Shown: positions 1 through 9,741 of the stretch, one piece after another
How positions within the stretch are numbered: position 1 is the stretch's first letter
Layout of the letters: each line of letters opens with the position of its first letter
DNA from: Mesorhizobium terrae
GTDB taxonomy: Bacteria; Pseudomonadota; Alphaproteobacteria; Rhizobiales; Rhizobiaceae
Length of the DNA stretch: 64,000 nt
Assembly (NCBI RefSeq): GCF_008727715.1
Contig: NZ_CP044218.1
Span: 1,860,001 to 1,924,000 of the forward strand
Direction: 5' to 3'
Notes under the pieces: model-generated
What the model was told of the DNA's origin: nothing
What the model saw: only the letters and a program-made list of their open reading frames with translations
Database searches by the model: none
Made by a program: the position numbers and the translations under genes

Positions 1-464
1 TCATCCGCCAGATCGAGGCGGGCGCGGATGTGGTGCAGATCTTCGATTCCTGGTCCGGGGTTCTGGACGAGGCGTCCTTCCAGGCCTTCTGCGTGGAGCC
101 GGTAGCCGAGATCGTGCGGCGGGTGCGTGCGGTCTATCCCGAAGTGCCGATCATCGGTTTTCCGAAGGGTGCCGGTTTCAACTATGCGTCCTATCGCTCG
201 CTGACGGGTATAACGGGCCTCGGCCTCGACTGGACCGTGCCGCTGACCGCAGCGAAGGCGCTGCAGAAGGGCGGCGCCGTACAAGGCAATCTCGATCCGC
301 TGCGGCTGGTGGCCGGCGGACGGGCGCTGGAGGAGGGTGTGGCGGCGATCCTCGACACGCTGGGCGACGGGCCGCTGATTTTCAACCTCGGCCACGGCAT
401 CACGCCGGAGACGCCGATTGCCCATGTCGAGGCGATGGTGAAACAGGTGAGGAGCCGTCGATGA
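1..464 (+). CDS. hemE: Uroporphyrinogen decarboxylase, C-terminal part
   Basis: This is the C-terminal ~153 residues of a heme-biosynthesis enzyme that decarboxylates uroporphyrinogen III to coproporphyrinogen III in the cytoplasm. The frame is open from the window edge (codons from base 3), so the gene is cut by the window and is not broken. Family signatures seen are the stretch AGADVVQIFDSW and the C-terminal NLGHGITPETP typical of HemE. It overlaps hemJ by ATGA (461-464), which implies translational coupling of two heme genes. In many alphaproteobacteria hemE borders oriC, so the origin may lie just left of this window (inference). Confidence 0.95.
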   Translation, partial: IRQIEAGADVVQIFDSWSGVLDEASFQAFCVEPVAEIVRRVRAVYPEVPIIGFPKGAGFNYASYRSLTGITGLGLDWTVPLTAAKALQKGGAVQGNLDPLRLVAGGRALEEGVAAILDTLGDGPLIFNLGHGITPETPIAHVEAMVKQVRSRR

Positions 465-997
465 GCGCAACCGAAAATACGGGCAGCGGTGGTCAGGCAC
501 TGCGGCGGGCAGCCATCGCCATCGCCATCTTCCTGTTCCTCACCGCGCTGCTCTATCTGTTGGCGCCGGCCGATTTCTATCCCTGGGCCAAGGCCGTGCA
601 TGTGATCGCGGTCATCTCGTGGATGGCCGGCATGCTCTATCTGCCGCGGCTCTTCGTCTATCATGCCGAGACTGAACGCGGCTCCGAACAGTCCGAGACC
701 TTCAAAGTGATGGAGCGGCGCCTGCTGCGCGGCATCATCAACCCCGCCATGGTGATCAGCTGGGCCTTTGGCCTGTGGCTGGCATGGAAGGGCTTCGGCT
801 TCCACGGCGGCTGGCTGCACGCCAAGATCGGTGCCGTGGTGCTGCTTTCGGCCGTGCACGGCTATCTGGTCGGCGCGGTGCGCAAATTCGCCGAGGACCG
901 CAATGAAAAACCAGCGAGGCACTGGCGGATCGTCAACGAGATCCCCACATTGCTGATGATCGTCATCGTCGTGTTGGTGATCGTGAAGCCGTTCTGA
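461..997 (+). CDS. hemJ: Protoporphyrinogen IX oxidase HemJ (UPF0093)
   Basis: A 178-residue integral membrane protein with about four hydrophobic segments. It carries the family region KAVHVIAVISWMAGML, whose His and Lys are typical of HemJ. HemJ oxidises protoporphyrinogen IX to protoporphyrin IX in organisms lacking HemG or HemY. Length matches the family. The ATG overlaps the hemE stop, giving a hemE-hemJ operon. A hairpin with a T-run follows the stop. Identification is by motif and by the conserved hemE-hemJ-rho order. Confidence 0.9.
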   Translation: MSATENTGSGGQALRRAAIAIAIFLFLTALLYLLAPADFYPWAKAVHVIAVISWMAGMLYLPRLFVYHAETERGSEQSETFKVMERRLLRGIINPAMVISWAFGLWLAWKGFGFHGGWLHAKIGAVVLLSAVHGYLVGAVRKFAEDRNEKPARHWRIVNEIPTLLMIVIVVLVIVKPF

Positions 998-1016
998 GGC
1001 ATCGGCGCGTCCAAGC

Positions 1017-1045
1017 GGGCGCATAAAGGGCGCCCTGAACTTTTT
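1017..1045 (+). terminator. Putative intrinsic terminator after hemJ
   Basis: GGGCGC (1017-1022) pairs with GCGCCC (1030-1035) across a 7-nt loop, and TGAAC plus TTTTT (1041-1045) follow. It lies 20 nt after the hemJ stop. The short stem and the 5-nt gap before the T-run make it a moderate candidate. Confidence 0.5.
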
Positions 1046-1068
1046 GAATCCGCTGCATTGTGCCTGCC

Positions 1069-1088
1069 GAAAATCGATTCCGATTTTC
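1069..1088. repeat. Perfect 8-bp palindrome in the hemJ-rho gap
   Basis: GAAAATCG (1069-1076), loop ATTC, CGATTTTC (1081-1088). It resembles palindromic cores common in rhizobial intergenic mosaic elements, though that link is from memory only. The 364-bp hemJ-rho gap (998-1361) otherwise holds the hemJ terminator and the rho 5' leader. I see no clear promoter consensus and no gene in it. Confidence 0.4.
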
Positions 1089-1361
1089 TGGTCGACGCAG
1101 TAGGGGTTCGAAATCTTGGCTTGGCAGGCCGGTTTCGAGGAAATTCTTGTCCGCGGGTTTGTCTTTCTCAACCCAGGCACGCCAGAAGCGGCAAAAAGCT
1201 TGAGCCGAGGCATAATTTCGCGCCTTGCTCTTTGGATAGTGTGACGGTACAAGACGGGTCTCTCCTCGTCACGCACCGCATTCAATTCCCGCCTTCCGGT
1301 TGCGTTCGGCACTTTTTCACCCGCCGACCCATTTTCCCATTTTTACATTCAGGCTCCTCTC

Positions 1362-2627
1362 ATGCAGGAAATGAAACTTACCGAATTCAAAAACAAGAAG
1401 CCGCCGGAGCTGATCGCTTACGCGGAATCGCTCGAGGTCGAGAACGCCAGCGTCATGCGCAAGCAGGAGCTGATGTTCGCGATCCTCAAGAAGCTGGCCG
1501 CGCAGGACGTCGAGATCATCGGCGACGGCGTCGTCGAGGTGTTGCAGGACGGCTTCGGCTTCCTTCGCTCCGCCAACGCCAATTATCTTCCGGGTCCGGA
1601 CGATATCTATATTTCACCCTCCCAGATCCGCCGCTTCTCGCTGAAGACCGGCGACACCGTGGAAGGACCGATCCGCAGCCCGAAGGAAGGCGAACGCTAT
1701 TTCGCGCTGCTCAAGGTCAACACCATCAATTTCGACGACCCGGAGAAGATCCGGCACAAGATCCATTTCGACAATCTGACGCCGCTCTATCCGACCTCGC
1801 GGCTGAAGATGGAGGTCGAGAACCCGACCACTAAGGATATCTCGCCGCGCGTCATCGACCTGGTGGCACCGCTCGGCAAGGGCCAGCGTGCGCTGATCGT
1901 GGCGCAGCCGCGCACGGGTAAGACGGTGCTGCTGCAGAACATCGCCCACTCGATCACCACCAACCATCCCGAATGCTATCTGATCGTGCTTCTGATCGAC
2001 GAGCGTCCGGAAGAAGTCACCGACATGCAGCGTTCGGTGAAGGGCGAGGTTGTGTCCTCGACCTTCGACGAGCCGGCTGCCCGCCACGTTCAGGTCGCCG
2101 AAATGGTCATCGAAAAGGCCAAGCGCCTGGTCGAGCATGGCCGCGACGTCGTCATCCTGCTTGATTCGATCACCCGCCTCGGCCGCGCCTACAACACCGT
2201 GGTGCCGTCGTCCGGCAAGGTGCTGACCGGCGGTGTCGACGCCAACGCGTTGCAGCGGCCGAAGCGTTTCTTCGGCGCCGCCCGTAACATCGAGGAAGGC
2301 GGTTCGCTGACCATCATCGCCACCGCGCTGATCGATACCGGCAGCCGCATGGACGAAGTGATCTTCGAAGAGTTCAAGGGTACCGGCAACTCGGAAATCG
2401 TGCTCGACCGCAAGGTGGCCGACAAGCGCATCTACCCGGCGATGGATATCCTGAAATCCGGTACGCGCAAGGAGGACCTCCTGGTGCCGCGCGCGGACCT
2501 GCAGAAGATCTTCGTGCTGCGCCGTATCCTGGCACCGATGGGCACGACCGACGCGATCGAGTTCCTCATCGACAAGCTGAAGCAGACGAAGACCAATGGC
2601 GACTTCTTCGATTCGATGAACACCTGA
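1362..2627 (+). CDS. rho: Transcription termination factor Rho
   Basis: A 421-residue hexameric RNA-dependent ATPase that ends transcription at rut-containing RNAs. In order it has an N-terminal helical domain (about residues 5-45), a cold-shock-like RNA-binding domain with DGFGFLRS (about 55-125), and a RecA-like ATPase with Walker A QPRTGKT (about 182-188) and Walker [17 protein letters not shown]. The Q-loop and R-loop region with [20 protein letters not shown] is intact. Length equals the family norm. The long 5' leader would allow autoregulation, as known for rho elsewhere. An intrinsic terminator follows the stop. Confidence 0.98.
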   Translation: MQEMKLTEFKNKKPPELIAYAESLEVENASVMRKQELMFAILKKLAAQDVEIIGDGVVEVLQDGFGFLRSANANYLPGPDDIYISPSQIRRFSLKTGDTVEGPIRSPKEGERYFALLKVNTINFDDPEKIRHKIHFDNLTPLYPTSRLKMEVENPTTKDISPRVIDLVAPLGKGQRALIVAQPRTGKTVLLQNIAHSITTNHPECYLIVLLIDERPEEVTDMQRSVKGEVVSSTFDEPAARHVQVAEMVIEKAKRLVEHGRDVVILLDSITRLGRAYNTVVPSSGKVLTGGVDANALQRPKRFFGAARNIEEGGSLTIIATALIDTGSRMDEVIFEEFKGTGNSEIVLDRKVADKRIYPAMDILKSGTRKEDLLVPRADLQKIFVLRRILAPMGTTDAIEFLIDKLKQTKTNGDFFDSMNT

Positions 2628-2676
2628 TCAGGTTTCTATTACCGGCGAACGGTAATGGACGATTTTCAAGGCAAGG

Positions 2677-2699
2677 CGCGCCCAAACGGGCGCGTTTTG
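2677..2699 (+). terminator. Intrinsic terminator of rho
   Basis: Perfect 7-bp stem CGCGCCC (2677-2683) / GGGCGCG (2688-2694) with loop AAAC, directly followed by TTTTGT. It lies about 50 nt after the rho stop and before a convergent gene. Confidence 0.8.
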
Positions 2700-2811
2700 T
2701 ATTTCTGGACCCTGTTGTGTATCAAAACCGGTGCCAGGTTGCGGATGCTTCCGCGTAACCTATTGTATAAATTATAGAAAATTATTTGACTCTGGTTTGT
2801 GACATCCGATC

Positions 2812-4830
2812 CTACCCACTTTTGCGGCGCAGGAGACGCTCGAGTTCCTCCGGTTCGGTGACAACCGGCAGGCAGACCTGGCCGGTGCAGTAATAAGCCC
2901 CCGGCCTCTCGGTGGTCGGGACCAAACCCCCGGGCAGACCCGGTGCGGCGTCCCCCAGCGGCACGATAAGATCGACGCGGCGCGGGTCCGGATTTCGATT
3001 CGCTACCGGAACAAGGCTTGGATTGTCGGAGCTTTCGATGATGACAAGCTTCAAGGGCTCGAGCACCAGCACGCAGGAATTGACGATGCCGGCCTGGCCG
3101 TAGGCCTGTTTGGACGCGCGGCCCATAGCGTGCTCGGCGACGATATAGGCCTTGTCCTGCAAGGCCAGATCGCCAGTGGCGGTCGCCAGCCGCGCCAAGG
3201 CTTCAACGATCTGTCCGGTGGCGGAGGGAATGGCTTCATCGACATCGCCACGGATGCGGATCGGAACATCGGCGCTGTCGGACGCGGACAGGAAGTGCCC
3301 GGTTCCGGCGCTGTCGTCATGCCAGCGGTCGAGTTGTTCAGCCAACCCTTTGGCAATATTGATATATTTTTGGTCGTGTGTTGCTTCAAATAGGGCAACC
3401 GCGGCATTGATGAGAGCGGCATAATCGCCGGAAAGCGCGGGAAACAGCTTCTTCGATCCGAGAATGGAGTGGGGGATACGGCCGTTCTCAGTCGCTGAAA
3501 GAATGGTCGAGAAGGCTTGGGCAGCGGCTTCGATCCAGTCGGTTCGGCCAAATGAACGCCCGCATTCGGCCAGTGCGGTGATGGCAAGTCCGTTCCAGTC
3601 GGCCAGCACCTTGTCGTCGCGCCCGGGCGCGATGCGTGATGAGCGGCTGGCCAGCAGCTTGGCCTTGAGGCCAGCAACAACAGCGTGATCGGTTACACTA
3701 GCGTCGCGTTGCTCGCCAGTCTGGCGCAGGATCGGTTTGCCTTCCCAGGCCGAGGGACTGACCAGCGAGAAGTATCTGGAAAACAAGCCAGAATCGCTGC
3801 CGAGAGCGTCGGCGATTTCTCCGTCTGTCCAGCAGTAATAAAGGCCTTCCTCGCCTTCGCTGTCGGCGTCATAGCTCGACGCAAATGCACCGCCGTCGAC
3901 GCGCATGTCACGCAGAAGCCAGGCGACAGTCTCCTCGATTCGGTGCCGAAACAGTTCATCGCCCGTCTCGGCATAGGCCCAGTTGGCCAGGCGCAGGAGC
4001 TGAGCATTGTCGTACAGCATCTTCTCGAAATGCGGCACCGTCCATTCGGCGTCCGTGGAATAACGACAGAGGCCGCCGCCGACATGGTCGTAGATGCCGC
4101 CAGCCAGCATCTTGCGCAAGCCGAGAAGGACGGCATCGCGGCGGGTCGTATTGCCCGTCTGCAGCCAGGACAGCCAGAGCGTGGTCGTGAAGGGCGCATT
4201 GGGGAACTTCGGCGCGCCGGACAGGCCACCTCCACGCCAGTCGATCATGCCCTGGATGCCCGCAGCGAGGCCATCCAGGGTATCCTTTGTCAGTGCGGTC
4301 CTTGGTTCAGCCGACGACAAGCGTGCCGCGACATGGGCGACCAGGCCGTCCGCGCTTTGGGCGATGCTGCTCCTCTTTTCGCGCCAGGCTTTATCGACGG
4401 CCTCCAGTACCTGCACGAAGCCTGGCCGACCGTATCGCGACGTTGGTGGGAAGTAGGTTCCGCCCCAGAACGGCTTGCCGTCTGGCGTCAGGAACATGGT
4501 GAGCGGCCAGCCACCTTGCTCGCCCATGGCCGAGAGCGACGCCATATAGATCTGATCGATATCGGGCCGCTCCTCGCGATCGACCTTGATATTGACGAAC
4601 AGACGGTTCATGACGCCTGCGATTTCGGCGTTCTCGAAACTTTCATGCGCCATCACATGGCACCAGTGGCAGGCGGCATAACCGATCGAGAGCAGGATTG
4701 GTCGATCGGACGCCCTGGCTTCGTCGAGCGCGGCCTGGGACCAGGCACGCCAATGGACGGGGTTTTCGGCATGTTGGCGAAGATAGGGGCTCGCCTCATC
4801 GGCCAGCATGTTTCTTTGCGGTAGCGTCAC
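2812..4830 (-). CDS. Thioredoxin-fold DUF255 protein (YyaL/SSP411 family)
   Basis: A 672-residue protein of the DUF255 family: an N-terminal thioredoxin-like domain followed by an (alpha/alpha)6-type domain resembling sugar epimerases. Near the N-terminus are the family signatures SPYLRQHAENPVHW and a CHWC motif at about residues 54-57, then MNRLFVNIKVDREERPDID. GGIYDHVGGGLCRYSTD and HFEKMLYDNAQL in the middle are also family hallmarks. The biochemical role is not established, and redox or sugar-related functions are only suggested. It is convergent with rho and divergent from mnmE (55 bp apart). Confidence 0.9.
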   Translation of the reverse strand: MTLPQRNMLADEASPYLRQHAENPVHWRAWSQAALDEARASDRPILLSIGYAACHWCHVMAHESFENAEIAGVMNRLFVNIKVDREERPDIDQIYMASLSAMGEQGGWPLTMFLTPDGKPFWGGTYFPPTSRYGRPGFVQVLEAVDKAWREKRSSIAQSADGLVAHVAARLSSAEPRTALTKDTLDGLAAGIQGMIDWRGGGLSGAPKFPNAPFTTTLWLSWLQTGNTTRRDAVLLGLRKMLAGGIYDHVGGGLCRYSTDAEWTVPHFEKMLYDNAQLLRLANWAYAETGDELFRHRIEETVAWLLRDMRVDGGAFASSYDADSEGEEGLYYCWTDGEIADALGSDSGLFSRYFSLVSPSAWEGKPILRQTGEQRDASVTDHAVVAGLKAKLLASRSSRIAPGRDDKVLADWNGLAITALAECGRSFGRTDWIEAAAQAFSTILSATENGRIPHSILGSKKLFPALSGDYAALINAAVALFEATHDQKYINIAKGLAEQLDRWHDDSAGTGHFLSASDSADVPIRIRGDVDEAIPSATGQIVEALARLATATGDLALQDKAYIVAEHAMGRASKQAYGQAGIVNSCVLVLEPLKLVIIESSDNPSLVPVANRNPDPRRVDLIVPLGDAAPGLPGGLVPTTERPGAYYCTGQVCLPVVTEPEELERLLRRKSG

Positions 4831-4885
4831 GGCAAGCGCCCTGTTGCGATGGCGCTGACGTTAGGGGATTTCCACGAGCGGACAA

Positions 4886-6214
4886 ATGAGATTTTCGGAT
4901 TCGATCGTCGCACTCTCGAGCGGTAAACTACCTGCCGGCGTCGCCGTGGTTCGCCTGTCCGGCCCACAGGTTCGATTCGCACTCGAAACGATATCTGGTT
5001 CAGTGCCGCTCTCGCACACGGCTCACCTGCGGAAACTGAAGCAATCCGACGGCACCGTAATCGACACAAGTTTGGTGGTTTTCTTCGAAGGCCCGGCGTC
5101 CTTTACGGGGGAGGATGTCGCGGAATTCCAGGTGCACGGCGGGCGCGCCGTGGTGGCAGCATTGCTGAAGAGGCTCACGACCATCGACGGCATCAGGCAT
5201 GCGGAGCCCGGCGAGTTCACCCGCAGGGCCTTTCTCAATGGCAAGGTCGATTTGATCGAGACGGAAGCGTTGGCCGACCTGATCAATGCCGAGACGGAAG
5301 CGCAGCGTCGTTTTGCCGTGCTGAGCGCGAGCGGAGCGCAAAGCAAGCTTTACGAAGACTGGCGCAAGCGGCTTATCCACGCCCGGGCGATGATCGAGGC
5401 CGAGATCGATTTCGCGGACGAAGATGATGTGCCCGGTTCGGTTTCGGCGAGCGTCTGGGCTGATATGCACAAGCTTTCTAGCGAGATCGGCGAACACGTT
5501 AAGGGGTTCCATGCCGGAGAAATCCTTCGTGAAGGTTTCGATGTCGTCATTCTAGGTGCGCCGAACGCAGGTAAGTCCAGCCTCTTCAATGCTTTGGCCA
5601 AACGTGATGTGGCGATTGTCAGCGATGAAGCAGGCACGACACGCGATCTTCTGGAAGTTGCGCTTGATCTTGGTGGCTTGAGGGTGCGGTTGACGGATAC
5701 GGCAGGCTTGCGGGAGCAGGCAGGAAAGGTCGAGACGATCGGGATCGGACGCGCCAGGGAACGCGCGAACGAAGCCGACCTGCTGATCGTGCTTGAGGAT
5801 ATGACAGGACCGATTACATCGCTGGAGGTACCTGCGAGTGTGCCGGTTCTTCGCGTTGGGACAAAGGCCGACCTGATTGAAGCTGCGCCTAAGGACGGAG
5901 AACGGAGGTATGATCTCGCTGTCTCCACGGTTTCGGGGCTCGGGTTGGCAGGCCTCCTCGATGAACTGGGCAGGTTGGCAAATGAGGCTGCTGGGACGAC
6001 GGGAGAGCTGTTGCCGTCGCGCCTGCGCCATGTGGAACTGTTGGAGGCGAGCCGGAGTTTTATCGATCACGCGGCTGGGCAAAGCGACGCATTTCAGGAA
6101 CTTCGCGCGGAGGATCTGCGGCTCGCGGGGGATAGGCTCGGGCGGATCGTCGGCACGGCGGGTGTCGAAGATCTGCTCGACGTCATCTTCTCGCAGTTCT
6201 GTATCGGCAAGTGA
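4886..6214 (+). CDS. mnmE: tRNA uridine-5-carboxymethylaminomethyl modification GTPase MnmE
   Basis: A 442-residue GTPase which, with MnmG, modifies wobble U34 of some tRNAs. It has an N-terminal folate-binding domain with GGRAVVAALL and PGEFTRRAFLNGKVDL, then a G domain with G1 GAPNAGKSS (about 224-232), G2 AGTTRD, G3 DTAGL and G4 TKAD, and the invariant C-terminal FCIGK whose Cys is functionally essential in E. coli MnmE. It precedes its partner mnmG, separated by a 159-bp gap that carries three parS sites. Confidence 0.97.
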   Translation: MRFSDSIVALSSGKLPAGVAVVRLSGPQVRFALETISGSVPLSHTAHLRKLKQSDGTVIDTSLVVFFEGPASFTGEDVAEFQVHGGRAVVAALLKRLTTIDGIRHAEPGEFTRRAFLNGKVDLIETEALADLINAETEAQRRFAVLSASGAQSKLYEDWRKRLIHARAMIEAEIDFADEDDVPGSVSASVWADMHKLSSEIGEHVKGFHAGEILREGFDVVILGAPNAGKSSLFNALAKRDVAIVSDEAGTTRDLLEVALDLGGLRVRLTDTAGLREQAGKVETIGIGRARERANEADLLIVLEDMTGPITSLEVPASVPVLRVGTKADLIEAAPKDGERRYDLAVSTVSGLGLAGLLDELGRLANEAAGTTGELLPSRLRHVELLEASRSFIDHAAGQSDAFQELRAEDLRLAGDRLGRIVGTAGVEDLLDVIFSQFCIGK

Positions 6215-6227
6215 CTCACGTGAAACA
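6212..6227. promoter_or_regulatory. parS site 1 (ParB-binding)
   Basis: TGACTCACGTGAAACA matches the bacterial parS consensus TGTTTCACGTGAAACA at 14 of 16 positions around the CACGTG core. It overlaps the last codons of mnmE. Confidence 0.8.
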
Positions 6228-6245
6228 TTTCCGTGTCAAAGAAGG

Positions 6246-6261
6246 TGATTCACGTGAAACA
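6246..6261. promoter_or_regulatory. parS site 2 (ParB-binding)
   Basis: TGATTCACGTGAAACA has one mismatch to the parS consensus. Its centre is 34 bp from the centre of site 1. Confidence 0.88.
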
Positions 6262-6285
6262 CCTGGGCAGGTGACCGTCTCATGA

Positions 6286-6301
6286 TGTTTCACGTGAAAC
6301 C
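6286..6301. promoter_or_regulatory. parS site 3 (ParB-binding)
   Basis: TGTTTCACGTGAAACC has one mismatch, in the last base. It is 40 bp from site 2 and lies in the 5' leader of mnmG, so ParB spreading could affect mnmG transcription (inference). Confidence 0.9.
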
Positions 6302-6373
6302 AAATTGCTTTTCCTTGACACGACTCGTTTCTAGGAACATGAAATCGACAACGAAACTCCAGGAGCCAAGACG

Positions 6374-8245
6374 ATGAGCAACAGCTACGACGTAGTCGTG
6401 GTTGGCGGCGGCCATGCCGGATGCGAGGCAGCCAGTGCGGCGGCGCGCGCTGGCGCGCGTACGGCTCTGGTTACGCTGCGTTTCGACACCATCGGCGTGA
6501 TGTCCTGCAATCCCGCGATTGGCGGCCTTGGCAAGGGGCATCTGGTTCGCGAGATCGATGCGATGGACGGCCTGATGGGCCGCGTCGCTGATGCGGCCGG
6601 CATCCAGTTCCGCCTGCTCAACCGCAGGAAGGGCCCGGCCGTGCGCGGGCCGCGCACGCAGGCTGATCGCAAGCTCTACCGGCTGGCCATGCAGGATGCC
6701 ATTCGCGCTCAGGCCAACCTCGACGTCGTCGAGGGCGAAGTGCTTGATTTCGAAGTGAAGAATGGCTCCGTTGAAGCGGTGCTTCTGGCGGACGGACGCA
6801 GGTTGCCTTGCGGCGCGGTGGTATTAACCACCGGCACCTTCCTTCGTGGCCTCATTCATATCGGCGATCGCAAGATCGTGGCCGGGCGGATGAACGAACA
6901 GGCGTCGATGGGCCTGTCAGCGACGATGGAGCGCATCGGCTTCAATCTCGGGCGCTTGAAGACGGGTACGCCGCCACGGCTCGATGGGCGTACCATCGAC
7001 TGGAAGTCGCTGGAGAGCCAGGCAGCGGATAACGACCCTGTGCCTTTTTCTCTGATGACGGATCGAATTCGCAACCCGCAGATCGATTGCGGCATAACGC
7101 GAACGACGCCGGCATCGCATGCGGTGATCAGGGCCAATCTCAGTCGCTCGGCTATGTATTCCGGCGAGATCGAAGGTGTCGGCCCGCGTTATTGCCCGTC
7201 GATCGAAGACAAGATTGTCAAGTTCGGTGATCGCGAGGGGCACCAGATATTCCTGGAACCCGAAGGGCTTGACGATTCGACCGTCTACCCAAACGGCATT
7301 TCGACCTCGTTGCCGGAAGACGCGCAGCTGGATTTACTGAAGACCATTCCGGGCCTGGAGCGGGCGCATATGCTGCAGCCGGGCTACGCTATTGAATATG
7401 ATCATGTCGATCCGCGCGAACTGTTGCCGACGCTGGAAACCCGACGGGTCAAAGGGTTGTTCCTGGCCGGTCAGATCAATGGGACGACCGGTTATGAGGA
7501 GGCGGGCGCCCAGGGTCTGGTCGCCGGGCTGAACGCCGCTCGCCGCGCTTCTGGTGGCGAGGAGGTCGTGCTGAGCCGCACCGAAGCCTATATCGGCGTG
7601 ATGATTGACGACCTGACTAGCCGCGGCATCGCCGAACCATACCGGATGTTCACCTCCCGGGCGGAGTTTCGGTTGTCGTTGCGTGCCGATAATGCCGATG
7701 AAAGGTTGACGCCGAAGGCAATCGAACTGGGCATCGTGTCGGCGGATCGCGCGCAGCGATTCAAGGAAGTTCGGGATCGCGTGGACGGGGCGCGGGCGCT
7801 GGCGCAAGAGATCCAGCTGACGCCGAATGAGGCGGCCAGGTTTGGCATCGAAATCAATCGCGACGGGGTGAGGCGCTCGCTTTACGAACTGCTGGCTTAT
7901 CCGGATGTTGATGTTGCGCTGCTCGGCCAAATCGACGACAGGTTTGGCGCTGTCGATGTCAAGACAGCGGAAGCTCTTGAAATTGAAGCGAAATATGCCG
8001 TCTACCTAGGTCGGCAGAAAGCCGATGTCGAACAGATGCGTCATGAGGAAAGCCGGTTGATCCCGCAAGATCTGGACTTCGCGGCGGTGTCGGGTCTGTC
8101 GAACGAACTCAAGCAGAAAATGAGCAACCGCAGGCCGCGTTCGGTGGCGGATGCGCAACGCATGGAAGGCATGACGCCCGCCGCATTGGCGGTTATCGTC
8201 GCCCATATCCGCAACGCGGAGCTGGCACAAAAGGGTGCCGCTTGA
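6374..8245 (+). CDS. mnmG: tRNA uridine-5-carboxymethylaminomethyl modification enzyme MnmG
   Basis: A 623-residue FAD and NADH-dependent partner of MnmE. The dinucleotide-binding motif [10 protein letters not shown] is at about residues 10-19. Other family blocks are [25 protein letters not shown] and LKTGTPPRL, the FAD-binding [14 protein letters not shown], and [15 protein letters not shown] in the tRNA-binding half. Length matches the family. The stop overlaps the TTG start of rsmG, so the two are coupled. Confidence 0.97.
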   Translation: MSNSYDVVVVGGGHAGCEAASAAARAGARTALVTLRFDTIGVMSCNPAIGGLGKGHLVREIDAMDGLMGRVADAAGIQFRLLNRRKGPAVRGPRTQADRKLYRLAMQDAIRAQANLDVVEGEVLDFEVKNGSVEAVLLADGRRLPCGAVVLTTGTFLRGLIHIGDRKIVAGRMNEQASMGLSATMERIGFNLGRLKTGTPPRLDGRTIDWKSLESQAADNDPVPFSLMTDRIRNPQIDCGITRTTPASHAVIRANLSRSAMYSGEIEGVGPRYCPSIEDKIVKFGDREGHQIFLEPEGLDDSTVYPNGISTSLPEDAQLDLLKTIPGLERAHMLQPGYAIEYDHVDPRELLPTLETRRVKGLFLAGQINGTTGYEEAGAQGLVAGLNAARRASGGEEVVLSRTEAYIGVMIDDLTSRGIAEPYRMFTSRAEFRLSLRADNADERLTPKAIELGIVSADRAQRFKEVRDRVDGARALAQEIQLTPNEAARFGIEINRDGVRRSLYELLAYPDVDVALLGQIDDRFGAVDVKTAEALEIEAKYAVYLGRQKADVEQMRHEESRLIPQDLDFAAVSGLSNELKQKMSNRRPRSVADAQRMEGMTPAALAVIVAHIRNAELAQKGAA

Positions 8246-8871
8246 GCACTGCATCCTTTGAGAGTCTACAGGATGTGGCGGGACACGTTTCACGTGAAAC
8301 ATTCGAGCGCCTGCGTGCGTTCGAGACGCATTTCCTGAAATGGAACAACCGCATCAATCTCATTGCGGCATCGACGGAAGCCGAGATATGGCAGCGTCAT
8401 ATTCTTGACAGCGCCCAGTTGGCGGCCCTCGAACCGCTTGCCACGAAATGGGTCGATATCGGTTCCGGTGGCGGATTTCCGGGCCTCGTCATGGCGTTCC
8501 TGCTTGGCGAGTGCGGCGGTACGATCGATCTGGTCGAGAGCAATCGCAAGAAAACCGGATTCCTGCAGGCCACGGTAGGCGAGTTTCGGTTGCCCGCCCG
8601 GATCGTGGCAAAGCGGATCGAGGATTCCTATCCGTTCGTGAAAGCGCCGGAGGTGGTGACAGCTCGCGCCTTGGCACCTTTGACGGACCTGTTGGGGCTG
8701 GCCGAGCCGTGGCTGGCTGCCGGCGCGCGCGCCCTGTTCCATAAAGGTCGGGATTATGAGCGGGAGATCGAAGAAAGCGCTCACCGCTGGCGGTTCGATC
8801 TGCTAAAACATGGCAGCTTGATCGACCCACAAGGGGTTGTGCTTGATCTGCGCAATGTGCGCAGGGCTTGA
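8242..8871 (+). CDS. rsmG: 16S rRNA (guanine-N7) methyltransferase RsmG (GidB)
   Basis: A 209-residue SAM-dependent methyltransferase for G527 of 16S rRNA (E. coli numbering). The SAM-binding motif is [13 protein letters not shown], and later comes [18 protein letters not shown]. The start is the TTG at 8242, inside the mnmG stop region, because no ATG or GTG gives a full-length protein in this frame. Residues HVSRETF near the N-terminus are the translation of an embedded parS site. The gene continues directly into parA. Confidence 0.95.
   Translation: MSTASFESLQDVAGHVSRETFERLRAFETHFLKWNNRINLIAASTEAEIWQRHILDSAQLAALEPLATKWVDIGSGGGFPGLVMAFLLGECGGTIDLVESNRKKTGFLQATVGEFRLPARIVAKRIEDSYPFVKAPEVVTARALAPLTDLLGLAEPWLAAGARALFHKGRDYEREIEESAHRWRFDLLKHGSLIDPQGVVLDLRNVRRA
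8286..8301. promoter_or_regulatory. parS site 4, inside the rsmG coding sequence
   Basis: CGTTTCACGTGAAACA has one mismatch, in the first base. It lies in codons of the RsmG N-terminus, so one stretch serves both protein coding and ParB loading. Confidence 0.88.
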
Positions 8872-8915
8872 TTGGAAAGCTTATCGCTCGCGAAATGAAC
8901 TTCTGGCGGGAAACC

Positions 8916-9704
8916 ATGACCAGCACCGGACCAAGGATCATCACGGTCGCCAACCAAAAAGGCGGGGTCGGCAAGACGACCACCGCCATCAACCTGGCGA
9001 CCGCCCTTGCGGCGATCGGCGAGCGCGTGCTGATCGTCGATCTCGATCCGCAGGGCAACGCAAGCACCGGTCTCGGCATCGATCGTCGCGACCGCGCGGT
9101 TTCTTCTTATGACGTGCTCACCGGTCAGCTCGACCTGGAAGCGGCGGCGATGCCGACGGCCGTGCCCGGCCTGTCGATCGTGCCGTCGACGCTCGATCTG
9201 CTCGGCATCGAGATGGAGATTGCCTCGGCGCCGGATCGTGTGTTGCGGCTGCGCAATGCGATCCACGCCTCGGACAAGTTCAGCTATGTGCTGATCGACT
9301 GCCCGCCGTCGCTCAATCTGCTGACGCTCAATTCGATGGCAGCCGCGGATTCTGTGCTGGTGCCGCTGCAATGCGAATTCTTCGCGCTGGAAGGCCTCAG
9401 CCAGCTGCTCGAAACGGTCGAGCAGGTACGTGGCTCGATCAATCCGGCCCTCAGCATCCAGGGCATCGTGCTCACCATGTTCGATGGGCGCAACAATCTC
9501 GCCAATCAGGTCGTGCAGGACGTGCGTGCCTATATGGGCGACAAGGTCTATGAGACCATAATCCCACGCAATGTCCGGGTGTCGGAAGCGCCGTCCTACG
9601 GCAAGCCGGCCATCCTTTACGATCTGAAATGTTCAGGCAGCCAGGCCTATCTGCAACTGGCGTCTGAAGTGATCCGCCGCGAACGTCAGTTGCGTGCCGC
9701 CTGA
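8916..9704 (+). CDS. parA: Chromosome partitioning ATPase ParA (Soj)
   Basis: A 262-residue Walker-type ATPase that forms DNA-bound gradients pulling ParB-parS complexes apart. Deviant Walker A KGGVGKTT is at about residues 15-22, followed by IVDLDPQGNASTGLG and YVLIDCPPSLNLLT. The frame is open upstream to a TTG at 8868. The ATG at 8916, preceded by GGCGGG, fits the family N-terminus (PRIITVANQKGG) best, and 8895 is a second option. It lies between rsmG and parB in one operon. Confidence 0.96.
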   Translation: MTSTGPRIITVANQKGGVGKTTTAINLATALAAIGERVLIVDLDPQGNASTGLGIDRRDRAVSSYDVLTGQLDLEAAAMPTAVPGLSIVPSTLDLLGIEMEIASAPDRVLRLRNAIHASDKFSYVLIDCPPSLNLLTLNSMAAADSVLVPLQCEFFALEGLSQLLETVEQVRGSINPALSIQGIVLTMFDGRNNLANQVVQDVRAYMGDKVYETIIPRNVRVSEAPSYGKPAILYDLKCSGSQAYLQLASEVIRRERQLRAA

Positions 9705-9741
9705 AACCGATTCGATACCGAAACGATCCGGAAGACCAAAT

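Noticed and set aside
191..1312. Long minus-strand open frame of 373 codons across hemE, hemJ and the rho leader
   Set aside because: It lies opposite clear genes, is rich in Arg/His/Gln as expected for the antisense of GC-rich genes, and shows no domain.
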